Shown one piece after another: positions 33,725 to 41,625 of a stretch of 64,000 bases of DNA. The notes under the pieces were generated by a model that saw only the letters and a list, made by a program, of their open reading frames with translations, did not search any database and was not told the origin of the DNA. The DNA comes from a virus, in IMG/VR virus record IMGVR_UViG_3300033182_000538, positions 102,989-166,988 of that record; one strand, written 5' to 3'. Made by a program: the position numbers and the translations under genes. Every line of letters begins with the position of its first letter. The first letter of the stretch is position 1.

Positions 33725-34000
33725 TTATGCCCAAGTATATGAACCATCAGACCCATTAAGTACAGTAGTACCTGATTGGAAATCTTCTGGAATAGTGAGT
33801 GAGCCAGTAGCAATAGTTAGAGGTTCTCTTGAACCATAATCCCAACCATTAGCAGGTAGGCCCCATTCAGCGGTTCTTTCAACGATTGAAAAGTGAGTAG
33901 CGCTACCCGAACCATCAGTTGCTACATCCTCAAACGTAAAACCTTCACCAATCCACTCGATTATGTTGGTGGTTTTTTGTCTAACTAAATTGTGTGCCAT
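33725..34000 (-). CDS. Small protein downstream of tail tube, 91 residues, probably structural
   Basis: Not recognised. Composition is rich in Gly, Ser, Thr and aromatic residues (FEDVATDGSGSATHFSIVER, GLPANGWDYGSREPL) and ends SDGSYTWA. It is isolated: a terminator lies on each side, a late-type motif (34024-34038) precedes it and AAGGAGA sits eight bases before the ATG. This arrangement, like that of abundant virion proteins, suggests strong independent late expression, for example a decoration or tail accessory protein. Confidence 0.65.
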   Translation of the reverse strand: MAHNLVRQKTTNIIEWIGEGFTFEDVATDGSGSATHFSIVERTAEWGLPANGWDYGSREPLTIATGSLTIPEDFQSGTTVLNGSDGSYTWA

Positions 34001-34023
34001 ATTTTCTCCTTGTTTTGGTTAAC

Positions 34024-34038
34024 CATTTATAAATATGG
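34024..34038 (-). promoter_or_regulatory. Late-type promoter motif of the 91-residue gene
   Basis: Minus strand CCATATTTATAAATG, 24 bases before the ATG and directly after the terminator of the tube gene. This is the clearest case where a promoter is needed, because a strong terminator precedes it. Confidence 0.6.
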
Positions 34039-34050
34039 ATATAAATAATA

Positions 34051-34076
34051 AAAAACCCCCTAAAAAGGGGGTTTCA
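34051..34076 (-). terminator. Intrinsic terminator after the tail tube gene
   Basis: Minus strand AAACCCCC-TTTTTA-GGGGGTTTTTT: a perfect five-pair GC stem extended by A-T pairs, then a U tract. It lies 33 bases after the tube gene stop. Confidence 0.9.
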
Positions 34077-34108
34077 AATCTCACTTCACATTTATCACAA
34101 TCCGTATT

Positions 34109-34597
34109 TTAATATTGTAAGATAGCGTAGTCGTAAGTTAATGTCAATTCAACAGTTGCAAGGTCTTCACCAGCGTAGTCCATATCTGAGAAATTAGCTG
34201 ATTGAACGTATGCACCTTTGAGTGTCCACTCTTCTACTTTATCACCAACAGGACCCAAACTGTTGAATGTGATATCTTTCTTATAGAAATCAGAGTATCC
34301 ATCACGACCAGTTACCGATTCGTGGTGTAGTCTTACCCACTCCATTACCGCTTGTGCCGCAGAAGGGACAACAGGGTCGTATAAAGTGATTGATAAATCT
34401 TGCCATTCTGAACGACCTTTTACATATCTTCTTACGTTGATATGGTCAATAGTCACTTTACCATTTTGAATCTCTGGTCTGGCAGCCGTTTTCACTAAGT
34501 ACGCAGGAATACCTTCGATGTACATAATGAACCTATTTGACATTTTAGGTTCAAAGTTAGTGAACATAATTTCATTTGGGTCTAATAATTGTGCCAT
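34109..34597 (-). CDS. 19: Tail tube protein (gp19-like)
   Basis: A 162-residue protein equal in size to T4 gp19 (163), the hexameric ring protein of the inner tail tube. Typical segments are PKMSNRFIMYIEGIPAYLVK, GKVTIDHINVRRYVKGRSEW, DLSITLYDPVVPSAAQAVME and the closing strand LATVELTLTYDYAILQY. It lies directly after the sheath gene, as in T4, and has AGGAG eight bases before the ATG, a late-type motif upstream and a strong terminator downstream. All these point to high late expression. Confidence 0.95.
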   Translation of the reverse strand: MAQLLDPNEIMFTNFEPKMSNRFIMYIEGIPAYLVKTAARPEIQNGKVTIDHINVRRYVKGRSEWQDLSITLYDPVVPSAAQAVMEWVRLHHESVTGRDGYSDFYKKDITFNSLGPVGDKVEEWTLKGAYVQSANFSDMDYAGEDLATVELTLTYDYAILQY

Positions 34598-34620
34598 TTA
34601 TATTCTCCTATTATCTCTTT

Positions 34621-34631
34621 CTAATAAATAG
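34621..34631 (-). promoter_or_regulatory. Late-type promoter motif of the tail tube gene
   Basis: Minus strand ACTATTTATTAG, 24 bases before the ATG, between the sheath stop and the tube start. One or two bases deviate from the TATTTATA core. Confidence 0.45.
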
Positions 34632-34644
34632 TCTTTTTTATTTT

Positions 34645-36978
34645 TTATCCTTCAGGAAAAGCTGCGCCAGTTGGAAGTACGTTGAAATCAAGTACAATGA
34701 ACTCAGCAGTTTTAGCTGGTTGGATAAAAATCTCACCTTTTAATATATTTCTATCAATCACATCTGGCGTGTTGTTTGTTTCATCCATAATCACTCTAAA
34801 TGCGTACAAACCTTGTCTTTGTTGTACTGATTCTAAGTAAGGATTAACAATCGACAAGAATCTATTTCTTGTAGCAGCCGTGTTATTTTCAAAGATTAAG
34901 TATCTTGAAGATGATGCGATGAATTTTTTCAATGCAATCAACAATCTTCTTACATTGATTCTATCTAATGCCGATGGTTTAGCTTGAAGTGTTTTCTGAC
35001 CGAATACCGTAGCACCTTGTCCAGGGAACGTAGCGATTGGGTTAATACGACCTTCATACAAGTCATCTCTCTCAGCGTGAGTCAATCTTGTTTTTACTTC
35101 AATTACGTTTGGTAAACCACCTCTATTCAAACCGGCAGGTGCGAACCAAGGTTCAGCAACTGAGTCGTTAAATGCGATAACACCAGGAATTACAACACTT
35201 GGTGGTACCCAGACTGGTTTGTTTTTATCAGTATCTAAAATCTTAGCCCAAGGGTGGTAAGTAGCAACGTAGTTAGAATCAAACGAAGTTAGTGAGTTTT
35301 TCACAGTAGCGATTGAATCTTGGTAGCCACCTGCATCCATTACATAGAATGTATCTTGTCTATCTTCACACATATCTTTAGCGAATGTAGTAACTGAAGA
35401 GTGTAGTCTATTGATTACACCAGGAATTACTAACATATTGATATCAAACTCATCAGGGTTTGAGATAGCGTTGATAGCTTTTCTATAAGCAACAGTACCA
35501 GCAGCGGTAGCCGAAGAACAATCTAAACCTTGTGTGTTACCAGCAACAATATCCGTACCCACGTTGATTACTCTATTTGGCTCCCATCCATCGAATCCAC
35601 CTTGGAATGGTACTAAGAATTTCTTATCATCTACGCCAGAAGTTAATGTGATAGGTGACCCATTTGATTCACAATCAGCCAAGTCGAAATCGTTACCAAC
35701 AGTTTCGGTGTTAGCATCTGGAGTTGGGTATAAGAAGTTTAAGTTATCAGTATTCGTAAAGTCAAAGTTGTAACCTAAGAATACTCTTTTATTGTATGTA
35801 TCGTTCAATGATTGAGATACAGCGTATGTTGGACTTGGTAATGTGTGACCACTATGTAATGGTGAAACTACTGCGCCGAATCCGAATGGAACTAAAGTTG
35901 AATCAACCGAACCATTTTTAACATCATCAGTTACCTCAACTCTAATGTGAGCCGAAGCGTTGTTGTAATCACCATTAGTAGACAACTTACCATTTGCGTC
36001 AACAGTAATATATTTGTCACCAATTACTCTTGAAATAAAGTTTGGTGAGTTAGGGTCTAAGTTAAGACCTGTATACTCTTCTACAATGTTTGGTCTCAAG
36101 TCAGTATCTTGTACACCTTGACCAAAAATTGAGTTAGGAATCTTAGAAGTATCTACTCTTCTTATGATAAGACTGAATGAACCATATTCTGAGCCAGGAA
36201 CATCAGAAGCTGGTTTTACATCTCTAATACCTACTTTGAATTCGTAGTTAGTAGCGTTACCGTGAGATAAAGTATGTACTTTAAATAAGTTAGTAGCATT
36301 ACCACCCACTTTTTGTGATTTAATCCAAGGAGTAGAAGCGTATGAATAAGCTTTTGTGTAATCAGTATCGTATTGTTCAACTGAAACAAGTACTTGTTCG
36401 CCAGTAGCGAAAGATGCTGATTGGAATGTGTTAAAGTTTAAGTATGTATACGCGTCTTTAGAAGATTTAGGAGAGTATCCAAATGTTTTAGTAATGTAAT
36501 TAGCATTTGTTGGATTTAAAGATGCAGATGTGTTTGTCACACTAACATCACTACCTGTTAACGTAAGTACAAATGATGATGCACTTGCAACTGAGTCAAT
36601 TGATGATGAATCAAAATCACCAGTTGTAGAGGTAGTTGTTGGGTGAAGTACAGCAGCTACTTTTTGACCTTGTGATGATGAAATCACTAAAGCCAATGGT
36701 TTAGCCGTATATCCTTCTTGTCCTAATACTCTTACGATATTAGCTGTTCCAGCTTCTTCTAAATAAGATTGAGCGGTATACGGAAGGTATGAATCTTCAG
36801 TAAGACCACCAAACTTTTGTTGGAATTCTTGGAAAGACTCTACTTGAGTTGGTACAAACGCAGGGCCTTTAATACTTTGTCCTATAAGAGCCGCACCAAT
36901 CTCACCAATACCTTGTGGTAAGAATGAGAGGTCTTTTTCTCTTGTAAATACACCTGGACTTACAATTCTTTCTGCCAT
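34645..36978 (-). CDS. 18: Contractile tail sheath protein (gp18-like)
   Basis: A 777-residue sheath subunit (T4 gp18 is 659). The N-terminus SPGVFTREKDLSFLPQGIGE, ALIGQSIKGPAFVPTQVESF and FGGLTEDSYLPYTAQSYLEE is the standard sheath start. The C-terminal domain has YEGRINPIATFPGQGATVFG, QKTLQAKPSALDRINVRRLL and SVQQRQGLYAFRVIMDETNN, the conserved part that holds the tube and joins neighbours. The extra length sits in the central surface-exposed domain, which varies among phages. AGGAG precedes the ATG and a late-type motif lies at 37011-37027. Confidence 0.97.
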   Translation of the reverse strand: MAERIVSPGVFTREKDLSFLPQGIGEIGAALIGQSIKGPAFVPTQVESFQEFQQKFGGLTEDSYLPYTAQSYLEEAGTANIVRVLGQEGYTAKPLALVISSSQGQKVAAVLHPTTTSTTGDFDSSSIDSVASASSFVLTLTGSDVSVTNTSASLNPTNANYITKTFGYSPKSSKDAYTYLNFNTFQSASFATGEQVLVSVEQYDTDYTKAYSYASTPWIKSQKVGGNATNLFKVHTLSHGNATNYEFKVGIRDVKPASDVPGSEYGSFSLIIRRVDTSKIPNSIFGQGVQDTDLRPNIVEEYTGLNLDPNSPNFISRVIGDKYITVDANGKLSTNGDYNNASAHIRVEVTDDVKNGSVDSTLVPFGFGAVVSPLHSGHTLPSPTYAVSQSLNDTYNKRVFLGYNFDFTNTDNLNFLYPTPDANTETVGNDFDLADCESNGSPITLTSGVDDKKFLVPFQGGFDGWEPNRVINVGTDIVAGNTQGLDCSSATAAGTVAYRKAINAISNPDEFDINMLVIPGVINRLHSSVTTFAKDMCEDRQDTFYVMDAGGYQDSIATVKNSLTSFDSNYVATYHPWAKILDTDKNKPVWVPPSVVIPGVIAFNDSVAEPWFAPAGLNRGGLPNVIEVKTRLTHAERDDLYEGRINPIATFPGQGATVFGQKTLQAKPSALDRINVRRLLIALKKFIASSSRYLIFENNTAATRNRFLSIVNPYLESVQQRQGLYAFRVIMDETNNTPDVIDRNILKGEIFIQPAKTAEFIVLDFNVLPTGAAFPEG

Positions 36979-37010
36979 TATTTTCTCCTAAATTAAATCT
37001 TTGGGTTTAC

Positions 37011-37027
37011 CTTTATATAAATACTCC
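37011..37027 (-). promoter_or_regulatory. Late-type promoter motif of the sheath gene
   Basis: Minus strand AGTATTTATATAAAG, 33 bases before the ATG. It shares TATTTATATA with the other late motifs. Confidence 0.5.
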
Positions 37028-37048
37028 AAAAATTCTCAAAACGACTAT

Positions 37049-37330
37049 TTATTCAGTAGGTGTGAAGGTATTGGTCGTTACATCGTAAGTTCCATCACCA
37101 TATTTCTCTCTTAATTCAGTAGATAATTTAGATTCTTCCAATTTAAGCTCACCATATGAACCTAATAATTGTTCCTTTTCATCTTTAAGTTGTTTGAATC
37201 TATCATCCAACCCTCGGACATCTACTTCTATTTCACCTAATCGTGCTGTGATTGACACAACCTTTGACTGAATACTTAATATTCGTTCTTTTTCTTCGTT
37301 GGTAAACGATTTTACTACTTTTTCTGCCAT
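37049..37330 (-). CDS. Small coiled-coil protein, 93 residues
   Basis: Not recognised by family. Residues 8-75 form one long heptad-rich region (ERILSIQSKVVSITARLGEI, FKQLKDEKEQLLGSYGELKL) in two arms, like a prefoldin-type hairpin, and the tail is YGDGTYDVTTNTFTPTE. It has a late-type motif upstream and lies between the sheath and gp15-like genes. It could be an assembly chaperone or a minor virion part. Confidence 0.65.
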   Translation of the reverse strand: MAEKVVKSFTNEEKERILSIQSKVVSITARLGEIEVDVRGLDDRFKQLKDEKEQLLGSYGELKLEESKLSTELREKYGDGTYDVTTNTFTPTE

Positions 37331-37354
37331 AACACTTATTTAATTGTTTGTTTC

Positions 37355-37369
37355 ACTAATATAAATATG
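37355..37369 (-). promoter_or_regulatory. Late-type promoter motif of the coiled-coil gene
   Basis: Minus strand CATATTTATATTAGT, 25 bases before the ATG. The last eight bases, TATATTAG, equal the -7 box of early promoters, but no TTTG occurs 19-21 bases upstream. Confidence 0.55.
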
Positions 37370-37375
37370 AAAAAA

Positions 37376-38215
37376 TTATTCATTACCTATGTTTGGGTAT
37401 GATTCATTTCCACTTAATTTTGGACTTTCACCCCAAGACACCTTACCAATAGATATTTTTCTATTAGTATTGTTAGCCATAGCCGCATATTCTGGAACTA
37501 TGTATGCTTTTGTAGTTAGATTAATATTTGCTTTTGTGATTCTATCTTGACCCATTTCTGAAATAGTTTCGAATGAATATGAATCACCCTTTATCACAAA
37601 TTTATATCTATCACCAAATGAACGACCTTGGAAAAACACGATTTGTTCTACAATCTTGTTTACTTGTTCCATATAATCACACCAAACAACCACTTCATAT
37701 TCTAAGTTTACATAATCAGGTCTTTCAACCGACATAAACTCTCTCTTTTCTTGTTGTTCAGTTAATATGGAAAACTGGTCGTATCTATTTACTCGTGTAT
37801 ATTTTCTTTCAAACATTTGATGAGTATCTTCATTTTGAGCAACTTTTAATTTTGCCAACTCGGTATTGATTGAAAGATTATTTCTTTTAAATGAGATAAC
37901 TGGTGTTAGAATCATACCATTGTCATCTCTCATAAACCCATCTCTTTGAGCAGAAGCCCATTTTTCAGGAGATGCATACATTACTGGTACTGGATAAAAT
38001 CTACCATCATCTTCGACAGTAGGTTTAACATCTTTTTCTAAAAAGTTTTTAAACGCAGAATCTACATCGTAGATACCAACTGAAAAATTCTTTACGTTAT
38101 CTTGGTCTCTACGAAGTTGTTTAGCCTTATTTAATTTAGGGTCAACCGTAGTGGAAGACTCAGTTTGAATAATTCTTGGCTTTGATTTATCTTCGTTTCT
38201 ATACTTTATTGCCAT
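37376..38215 (-). CDS. 15: Proximal tail sheath stabiliser (gp15-like)
   Basis: A 279-residue protein matching T4 gp15 in length (272) and layout: an early VDSAFKNFLEKDVKPTVEDD, then RFYPVPVMYASPEKWASAQR, PVISFKRNNLSIN, RPDYVNLEYEVVVWCDYMEQ, NKIVEQIVFFQGRSFGDRYK. The last segment corresponds to the conserved VEQI-x-F/P region of the family. In T4 gp15 caps the tail and binds the neck. It lies beside gp14-like and gp13-like genes in T4 order. AGGAT precedes the ATG. Confidence 0.85.
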   Translation of the reverse strand: MAIKYRNEDKSKPRIIQTESSTTVDPKLNKAKQLRRDQDNVKNFSVGIYDVDSAFKNFLEKDVKPTVEDDGRFYPVPVMYASPEKWASAQRDGFMRDDNGMILTPVISFKRNNLSINTELAKLKVAQNEDTHQMFERKYTRVNRYDQFSILTEQQEKREFMSVERPDYVNLEYEVVVWCDYMEQVNKIVEQIVFFQGRSFGDRYKFVIKGDSYSFETISEMGQDRITKANINLTTKAYIVPEYAAMANNTNRKISIGKVSWGESPKLSGNESYPNIGNE

Positions 38216-38216
38216 T

Positions 38217-38744
38217 TTATAATCCTAATGGTACTTCGTTATCGTTTTGTCGAGAGTTACCTTTATAAGTATCTACTAATTTAATAGTTGATTGTCTTGT
38301 AACGTGAGCATCACATATAATAGATACATTAAGACCTTGTGTATCACCACCATCCCAAGTATCTGGATTTTTACCAGCAAAATACTGATATGAATATGAA
38401 GCATCTATTAAATGATATTCATTATTCCATTGAATAATATCACCAACTTCAGGTACAAGATTTTTATCAACTAAAGTATCTCTTAAAAATCTAAACTGAA
38501 CTTCACGAGAGTATGATTGTCCAAAGTCATCAGATATTTGAGCTGCTTGACCTCTTTCTATTAAACAAGGAACTTTTATTGGTTGGTTATAAACTTTATC
38601 TTTACCCTCACCATATAAATTAGATTTAGTTTCGGTCAATGCGACTTGATAATAGTATATCTCCGTATCAACAATATCATTGATAAGTTCTTTGTTTACT
38701 TTATTAAACAACGACATATCTCTTTGTCCACCGAATAATGCCAT
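38217..38744 (-). CDS. 14: Neck protein (gp14-like)
   Basis: A 175-residue protein in the position of T4 gene 14 (256 residues). It starts FNKVNKELINDIVDTEIYYY, has VYNQPIKVPCLIERGQ, SREVQFRFLRDTLVDKNLVP and EVGDIIQWNNEYHLIDASYS followed by YQYFAGKNPDTW. The E-x-GD-x-I-x-W-x3-Y/F segment is the recognisable part of the gp14 family. The protein is shortened at the C-terminus relative to T4. It joins the head portal completion proteins to the tail. It is linked to its neighbours by gaps of one and four bases. Confidence 0.8.
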   Translation of the reverse strand: MALFGGQRDMSLFNKVNKELINDIVDTEIYYYQVALTETKSNLYGEGKDKVYNQPIKVPCLIERGQAAQISDDFGQSYSREVQFRFLRDTLVDKNLVPEVGDIIQWNNEYHLIDASYSYQYFAGKNPDTWDGGDTQGLNVSIICDAHVTRQSTIKLVDTYKGNSRQNDNEVPLGL

Positions 38745-38748
38745 TTAA

Positions 38749-39912
38749 TTATCCTATGTAAATTGGTCTTGGGACTCTATTAAGTGTTTCTTCTAAATAT
38801 TCAGATTCTTCTTTTTTAGCTTCCATCAATGCTCTACGAGAAGTAGATTCTAACATCTCAGTTAATTGAGTCATCAATGTTTCCTTTTCAGCAGATGCTT
38901 CGTTACGAAGGTCAGACCCATCAAGAGTTACATCAGCGCCAGGAATTGGAATCGCTGAGAACTTAGCTCTTACAGCACCCAACATCTCTTTAGCCAATGC
39001 TAATGTGTATCTTGCAATCCATTGTTTTCCAGCTGAGTTAATTTTATTATATTCTAATCTTCCAAATGGAGCGTTTGATAAATCACTCACAACATTTGAA
39101 GCTGCGATTGGTGAATTCACTTCTGAATCTAATGTATAATCGAAGTATACTTTACTACCTTCATCACCGCTCGTTGGTTTTGGGAATAATCTAATTCTTT
39201 GACCATCAACGTGGAAACCAAATGATGATTTTCTAATATGGTCATTGAACTCAATAGCTTGAAGTCTTAAAAGGTCATCAAACATTGGTTGCATCATAAA
39301 TGATACGCCCGGTGAATAAGCTCCCCATCCAAATGTTTGTAACATTTGTTGTGAACCAAGACCTGTACCTACGAATGGGTCAAAGTATCTAATGATTGCC
39401 GGTGGTTGAGTGTGGTATACTCTACGAAGAGTTACACCATTTGAAACTGAACCACTTTCTAAATCAACAACATCAGCATTACCCAAATCATAAATTTGTT
39501 GACCACCAACCATTTGGAAAGAACCTGTATAGACAGTAACCTTACCACCACTCAATGCCTCAGTACCATAATCTTTTGCGATATTTACTAAGTTTTGCAT
39601 ATTGTTGTTCATATTGGTATTTGATAAATCCAAATCCAAAGATGAACCTTGAAGTGATAATAAATTTTCCTTAGCTCTATATTGATTCACTTGAGATGAA
39701 TACTCATTTGTTGCTTCTTCAAAACAAGCAAAGAAATTGATGTCTTGAAGTTCAACATCAACGATTGGGTATCCTAATCTCTTAGCACACCATTCAGCTA
39801 CTTTCGGTGCGTCTGATTGGAATTGTGTATCCGTATCAAAATATCCGAAAGGAGTTGATGAACCTGTGACAAATGAACCAGAACCTGGCCATATTGGAAT
39901 ATTTACTGACAT
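38749..39912 (-). CDS. 13: Neck/head completion protein (gp13-like)
   Basis: A 387-residue protein. APKVAEWCAKRLGYPIVDVE, LQDINFFACFEEATNEYSSQ, IIRYFDPFVGTGLGSQQMLQ and VDGQRIRLFPKPTSGDEGSK resemble the gp13 family of T4-like phages, which forms the neck ring between portal and tail. T4 gp13 is 309 residues. The C-terminus is a long helical region with many Glu and Arg (KETLMTQLTEMLESTSRRAL). A strong ribosome site AAGGAGAT lies before the ATG, and a late-type motif at 39926-39941. Confidence 0.82.
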   Translation of the reverse strand: MSVNIPIWPGSGSFVTGSSTPFGYFDTDTQFQSDAPKVAEWCAKRLGYPIVDVELQDINFFACFEEATNEYSSQVNQYRAKENLLSLQGSSLDLDLSNTNMNNNMQNLVNIAKDYGTEALSGGKVTVYTGSFQMVGGQQIYDLGNADVVDLESGSVSNGVTLRRVYHTQPPAIIRYFDPFVGTGLGSQQMLQTFGWGAYSPGVSFMMQPMFDDLLRLQAIEFNDHIRKSSFGFHVDGQRIRLFPKPTSGDEGSKVYFDYTLDSEVNSPIAASNVVSDLSNAPFGRLEYNKINSAGKQWIARYTLALAKEMLGAVRAKFSAIPIPGADVTLDGSDLRNEASAEKETLMTQLTEMLESTSRRALMEAKKEESEYLEETLNRVPRPIYIG

Positions 39913-39925
39913 TTACATCTCCTTT

Positions 39926-39941
39926 ATGTATATAAATATGG
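39926..39941 (-). promoter_or_regulatory. Late-type promoter motif of the neck operon
   Basis: Minus strand CCATATTTATATACAT, 14 bases before the ATG of the gp13-like gene. Confidence 0.5.
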
Positions 39942-39947
39942 TAATAC

Positions 39948-41624
39948 TTACCTTTCCAAATTATTCATAAAAGAAACTACGATATATCGTGTTCCATCGG
40001 TGGTAGCTCGTGCTCCGTGCTTATGAGTAATATTTCCAGGATGTAGACTAGCATACCCTATTGGTGCCTTTACTAATTGCTTTTGTCTTCTGAACCAAGT
40101 ACCACCCCCTTCATACTCATCTAAGTCTGAAAGTTGTACCAAACACGTTATGTCTGACTTATCGTGGTGGATTGATAAATGACCTTGAGCAGTTGGTGTA
40201 TATTTAGCTAAAAAGTTTTCAGATGTTAAATTATCCCAACCAGGTCCTTCCAATGCCCACATATAAACTCCAAGTGGCATTACATATTCACGAAGAACTT
40301 CCATATAAATATCCTGCATTCCAATTGTTTCTAAAATCATATCGGTTGTAGGATAGTTTTCGTGTCTATCAACAGTCCAAGAGTTTGAGTGTTCGGCTTC
40401 TTCACGAATCATTCTACAAAAGTCGGCTGTAAATAGTGGGAAATTAAAACAACTATCAAATGGCTCATCCACTATCAATTCCCATTCTTTTGTTCTCATA
40501 GCATATGCTATAAACTTACGCTTCCACTCATCTGGGTTATCATAGTAACTATATAATTCAGGATGTAATCTATTTGATGATTCTATCATATCAATCCATT
40601 CGTTGTATCTAATTGACCAATCTTGATTTCTAGCAAATTCTTCAGCTAAAGTTAAAAGTTTAGAAGATATATCATCTCGCTCATTTAAGAATAAATAAGA
40701 TGATACAATTGCTTCGTTCATTGCGTTTGTTGGTAAGGTTGAATCTACCAAAGTACTTCTACCACCCAATAGTGACACTAAATTACCCGTATCTGAAGAT
40801 ATTATCTTTACACCACCCATCATCATTTCAAGGGCTGTGATACAATATGTTTCATCATACTTTGATGGGTAAATCCAATACTCGGATGATTTAATTTGTC
40901 TATATAAGTCTCTTGGTGACAAACTTCCTAACCAATTAACATCATCTAAATCTTTTTTATAGTCATCATACCACTCCATAGCGTATGGTGGTGATGCTAC
41001 CCATAAAGTTAGTTGAGGATTTATACTTTTTAGCTTAGGCCAAATTTTTAATAAGTTTTCAAGACCTCTATCTGCTGCTGATGTGTATATTACTTTATTT
41101 TTATATTTTTCTTGGTCAATTTCATCAAAATCAGATACACTTATAGCATTTCCCAATACTTTCACTCGTGTGGGAGTAATATTGTAAGTATCACACAAAA
41201 TATTCTTTTGATATTCTGATACTGCTATAAAGTTTGTGATTCTATTGTCTTTTAGGTAGTCTAATCCATTATTTGGTAACATTTCACCATTATACCACCC
41301 ATAAAACTCATTATTATGTATCCAAAAATAAGATTTGTCATATGTAATACCAAAATCATCCAATAGAGGTAAATAATGAATATAATTACTTGCGATTACA
41401 ACATCAAAGTGAGTATTACCCTCTAAATCGGAATACTCCGTGAATGTAACACCAGAATCATAATCGGAATTAACATCTCCCGATACAATTACCTCGTGAC
41501 CATTTTGTGCAAACTCTTCAGCTAACTTTATAACACAATATTCTGAACCACCAAGTCCGTTTTCTAACCAATATTGTTTATTTATTGATTCTTTTTGATA
41601 ACCTAAACAAAATAATACTCTCAT
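39948..41624 (-). CDS. Fusion of GT-B glycosyltransferase and PLOD-type lysyl hydroxylase
   Basis: A 558-residue two-domain enzyme. Residues 1-340 are a GT4-like GT-B glycosyltransferase: NGLGGSEYCVIKLAEEFAQN, FIAVSEYQKNIL, KVLGNAISVSDF, YTSAADRGLENLLKIWP, and the donor-site YDETYCITALEMMMGGVKII with the E-x7-E spacing roughly kept. Residues 380-558 are a 2OG-Fe(II) dioxygenase that follows animal procollagen-lysine hydroxylases almost block by block: IHHDKSD (H486, D488), DEYEGGGTWFRR, LHPGNITHKHGA (H536) and GTRYIVVSF (R546, ten residues after H536). In animals such enzymes hydroxylate Lys in X-Lys-Gly of collagen, and LH3 adds sugar through a second domain. Two collagen-like genes rich in X-Lys-Gly lie just upstream in the transcription order. 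The enzyme acts in the infected cell before assembly if this is right. Confidence 0.93.
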   Translation of the reverse strand: MRVLFCLGYQKESINKQYWLENGLGGSEYCVIKLAEEFAQNGHEVIVSGDVNSDYDSGVTFTEYSDLEGNTHFDVVIASNYIHYLPLLDDFGITYDKSYFWIHNNEFYGWYNGEMLPNNGLDYLKDNRITNFIAVSEYQKNILCDTYNITPTRVKVLGNAISVSDFDEIDQEKYKNKVIYTSAADRGLENLLKIWPKLKSINPQLTLWVASPPYAMEWYDDYKKDLDDVNWLGSLSPRDLYRQIKSSEYWIYPSKYDETYCITALEMMMGGVKIISSDTGNLVSLLGGRSTLVDSTLPTNAMNEAIVSSYLFLNERDDISSKLLTLAEEFARNQDWSIRYNEWIDMIESSNRLHPELYSYYDNPDEWKRKFIAYAMRTKEWELIVDEPFDSCFNFPLFTADFCRMIREEAEHSNSWTVDRHENYPTTDMILETIGMQDIYMEVLREYVMPLGVYMWALEGPGWDNLTSENFLAKYTPTAQGHLSIHHDKSDITCLVQLSDLDEYEGGGTWFRRQKQLVKAPIGYASLHPGNITHKHGARATTDGTRYIVVSFMNNLER

Positions 41625-41625
41625 A

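Noticed and set aside
34024-34038. T4-type late promoter TATAAATA on the plus strand
   Set aside because: The TATAAATA reading is on the strand opposite to all genes; in the direction of transcription it reads TATTTATA, so it is not simply the T4 late promoter.
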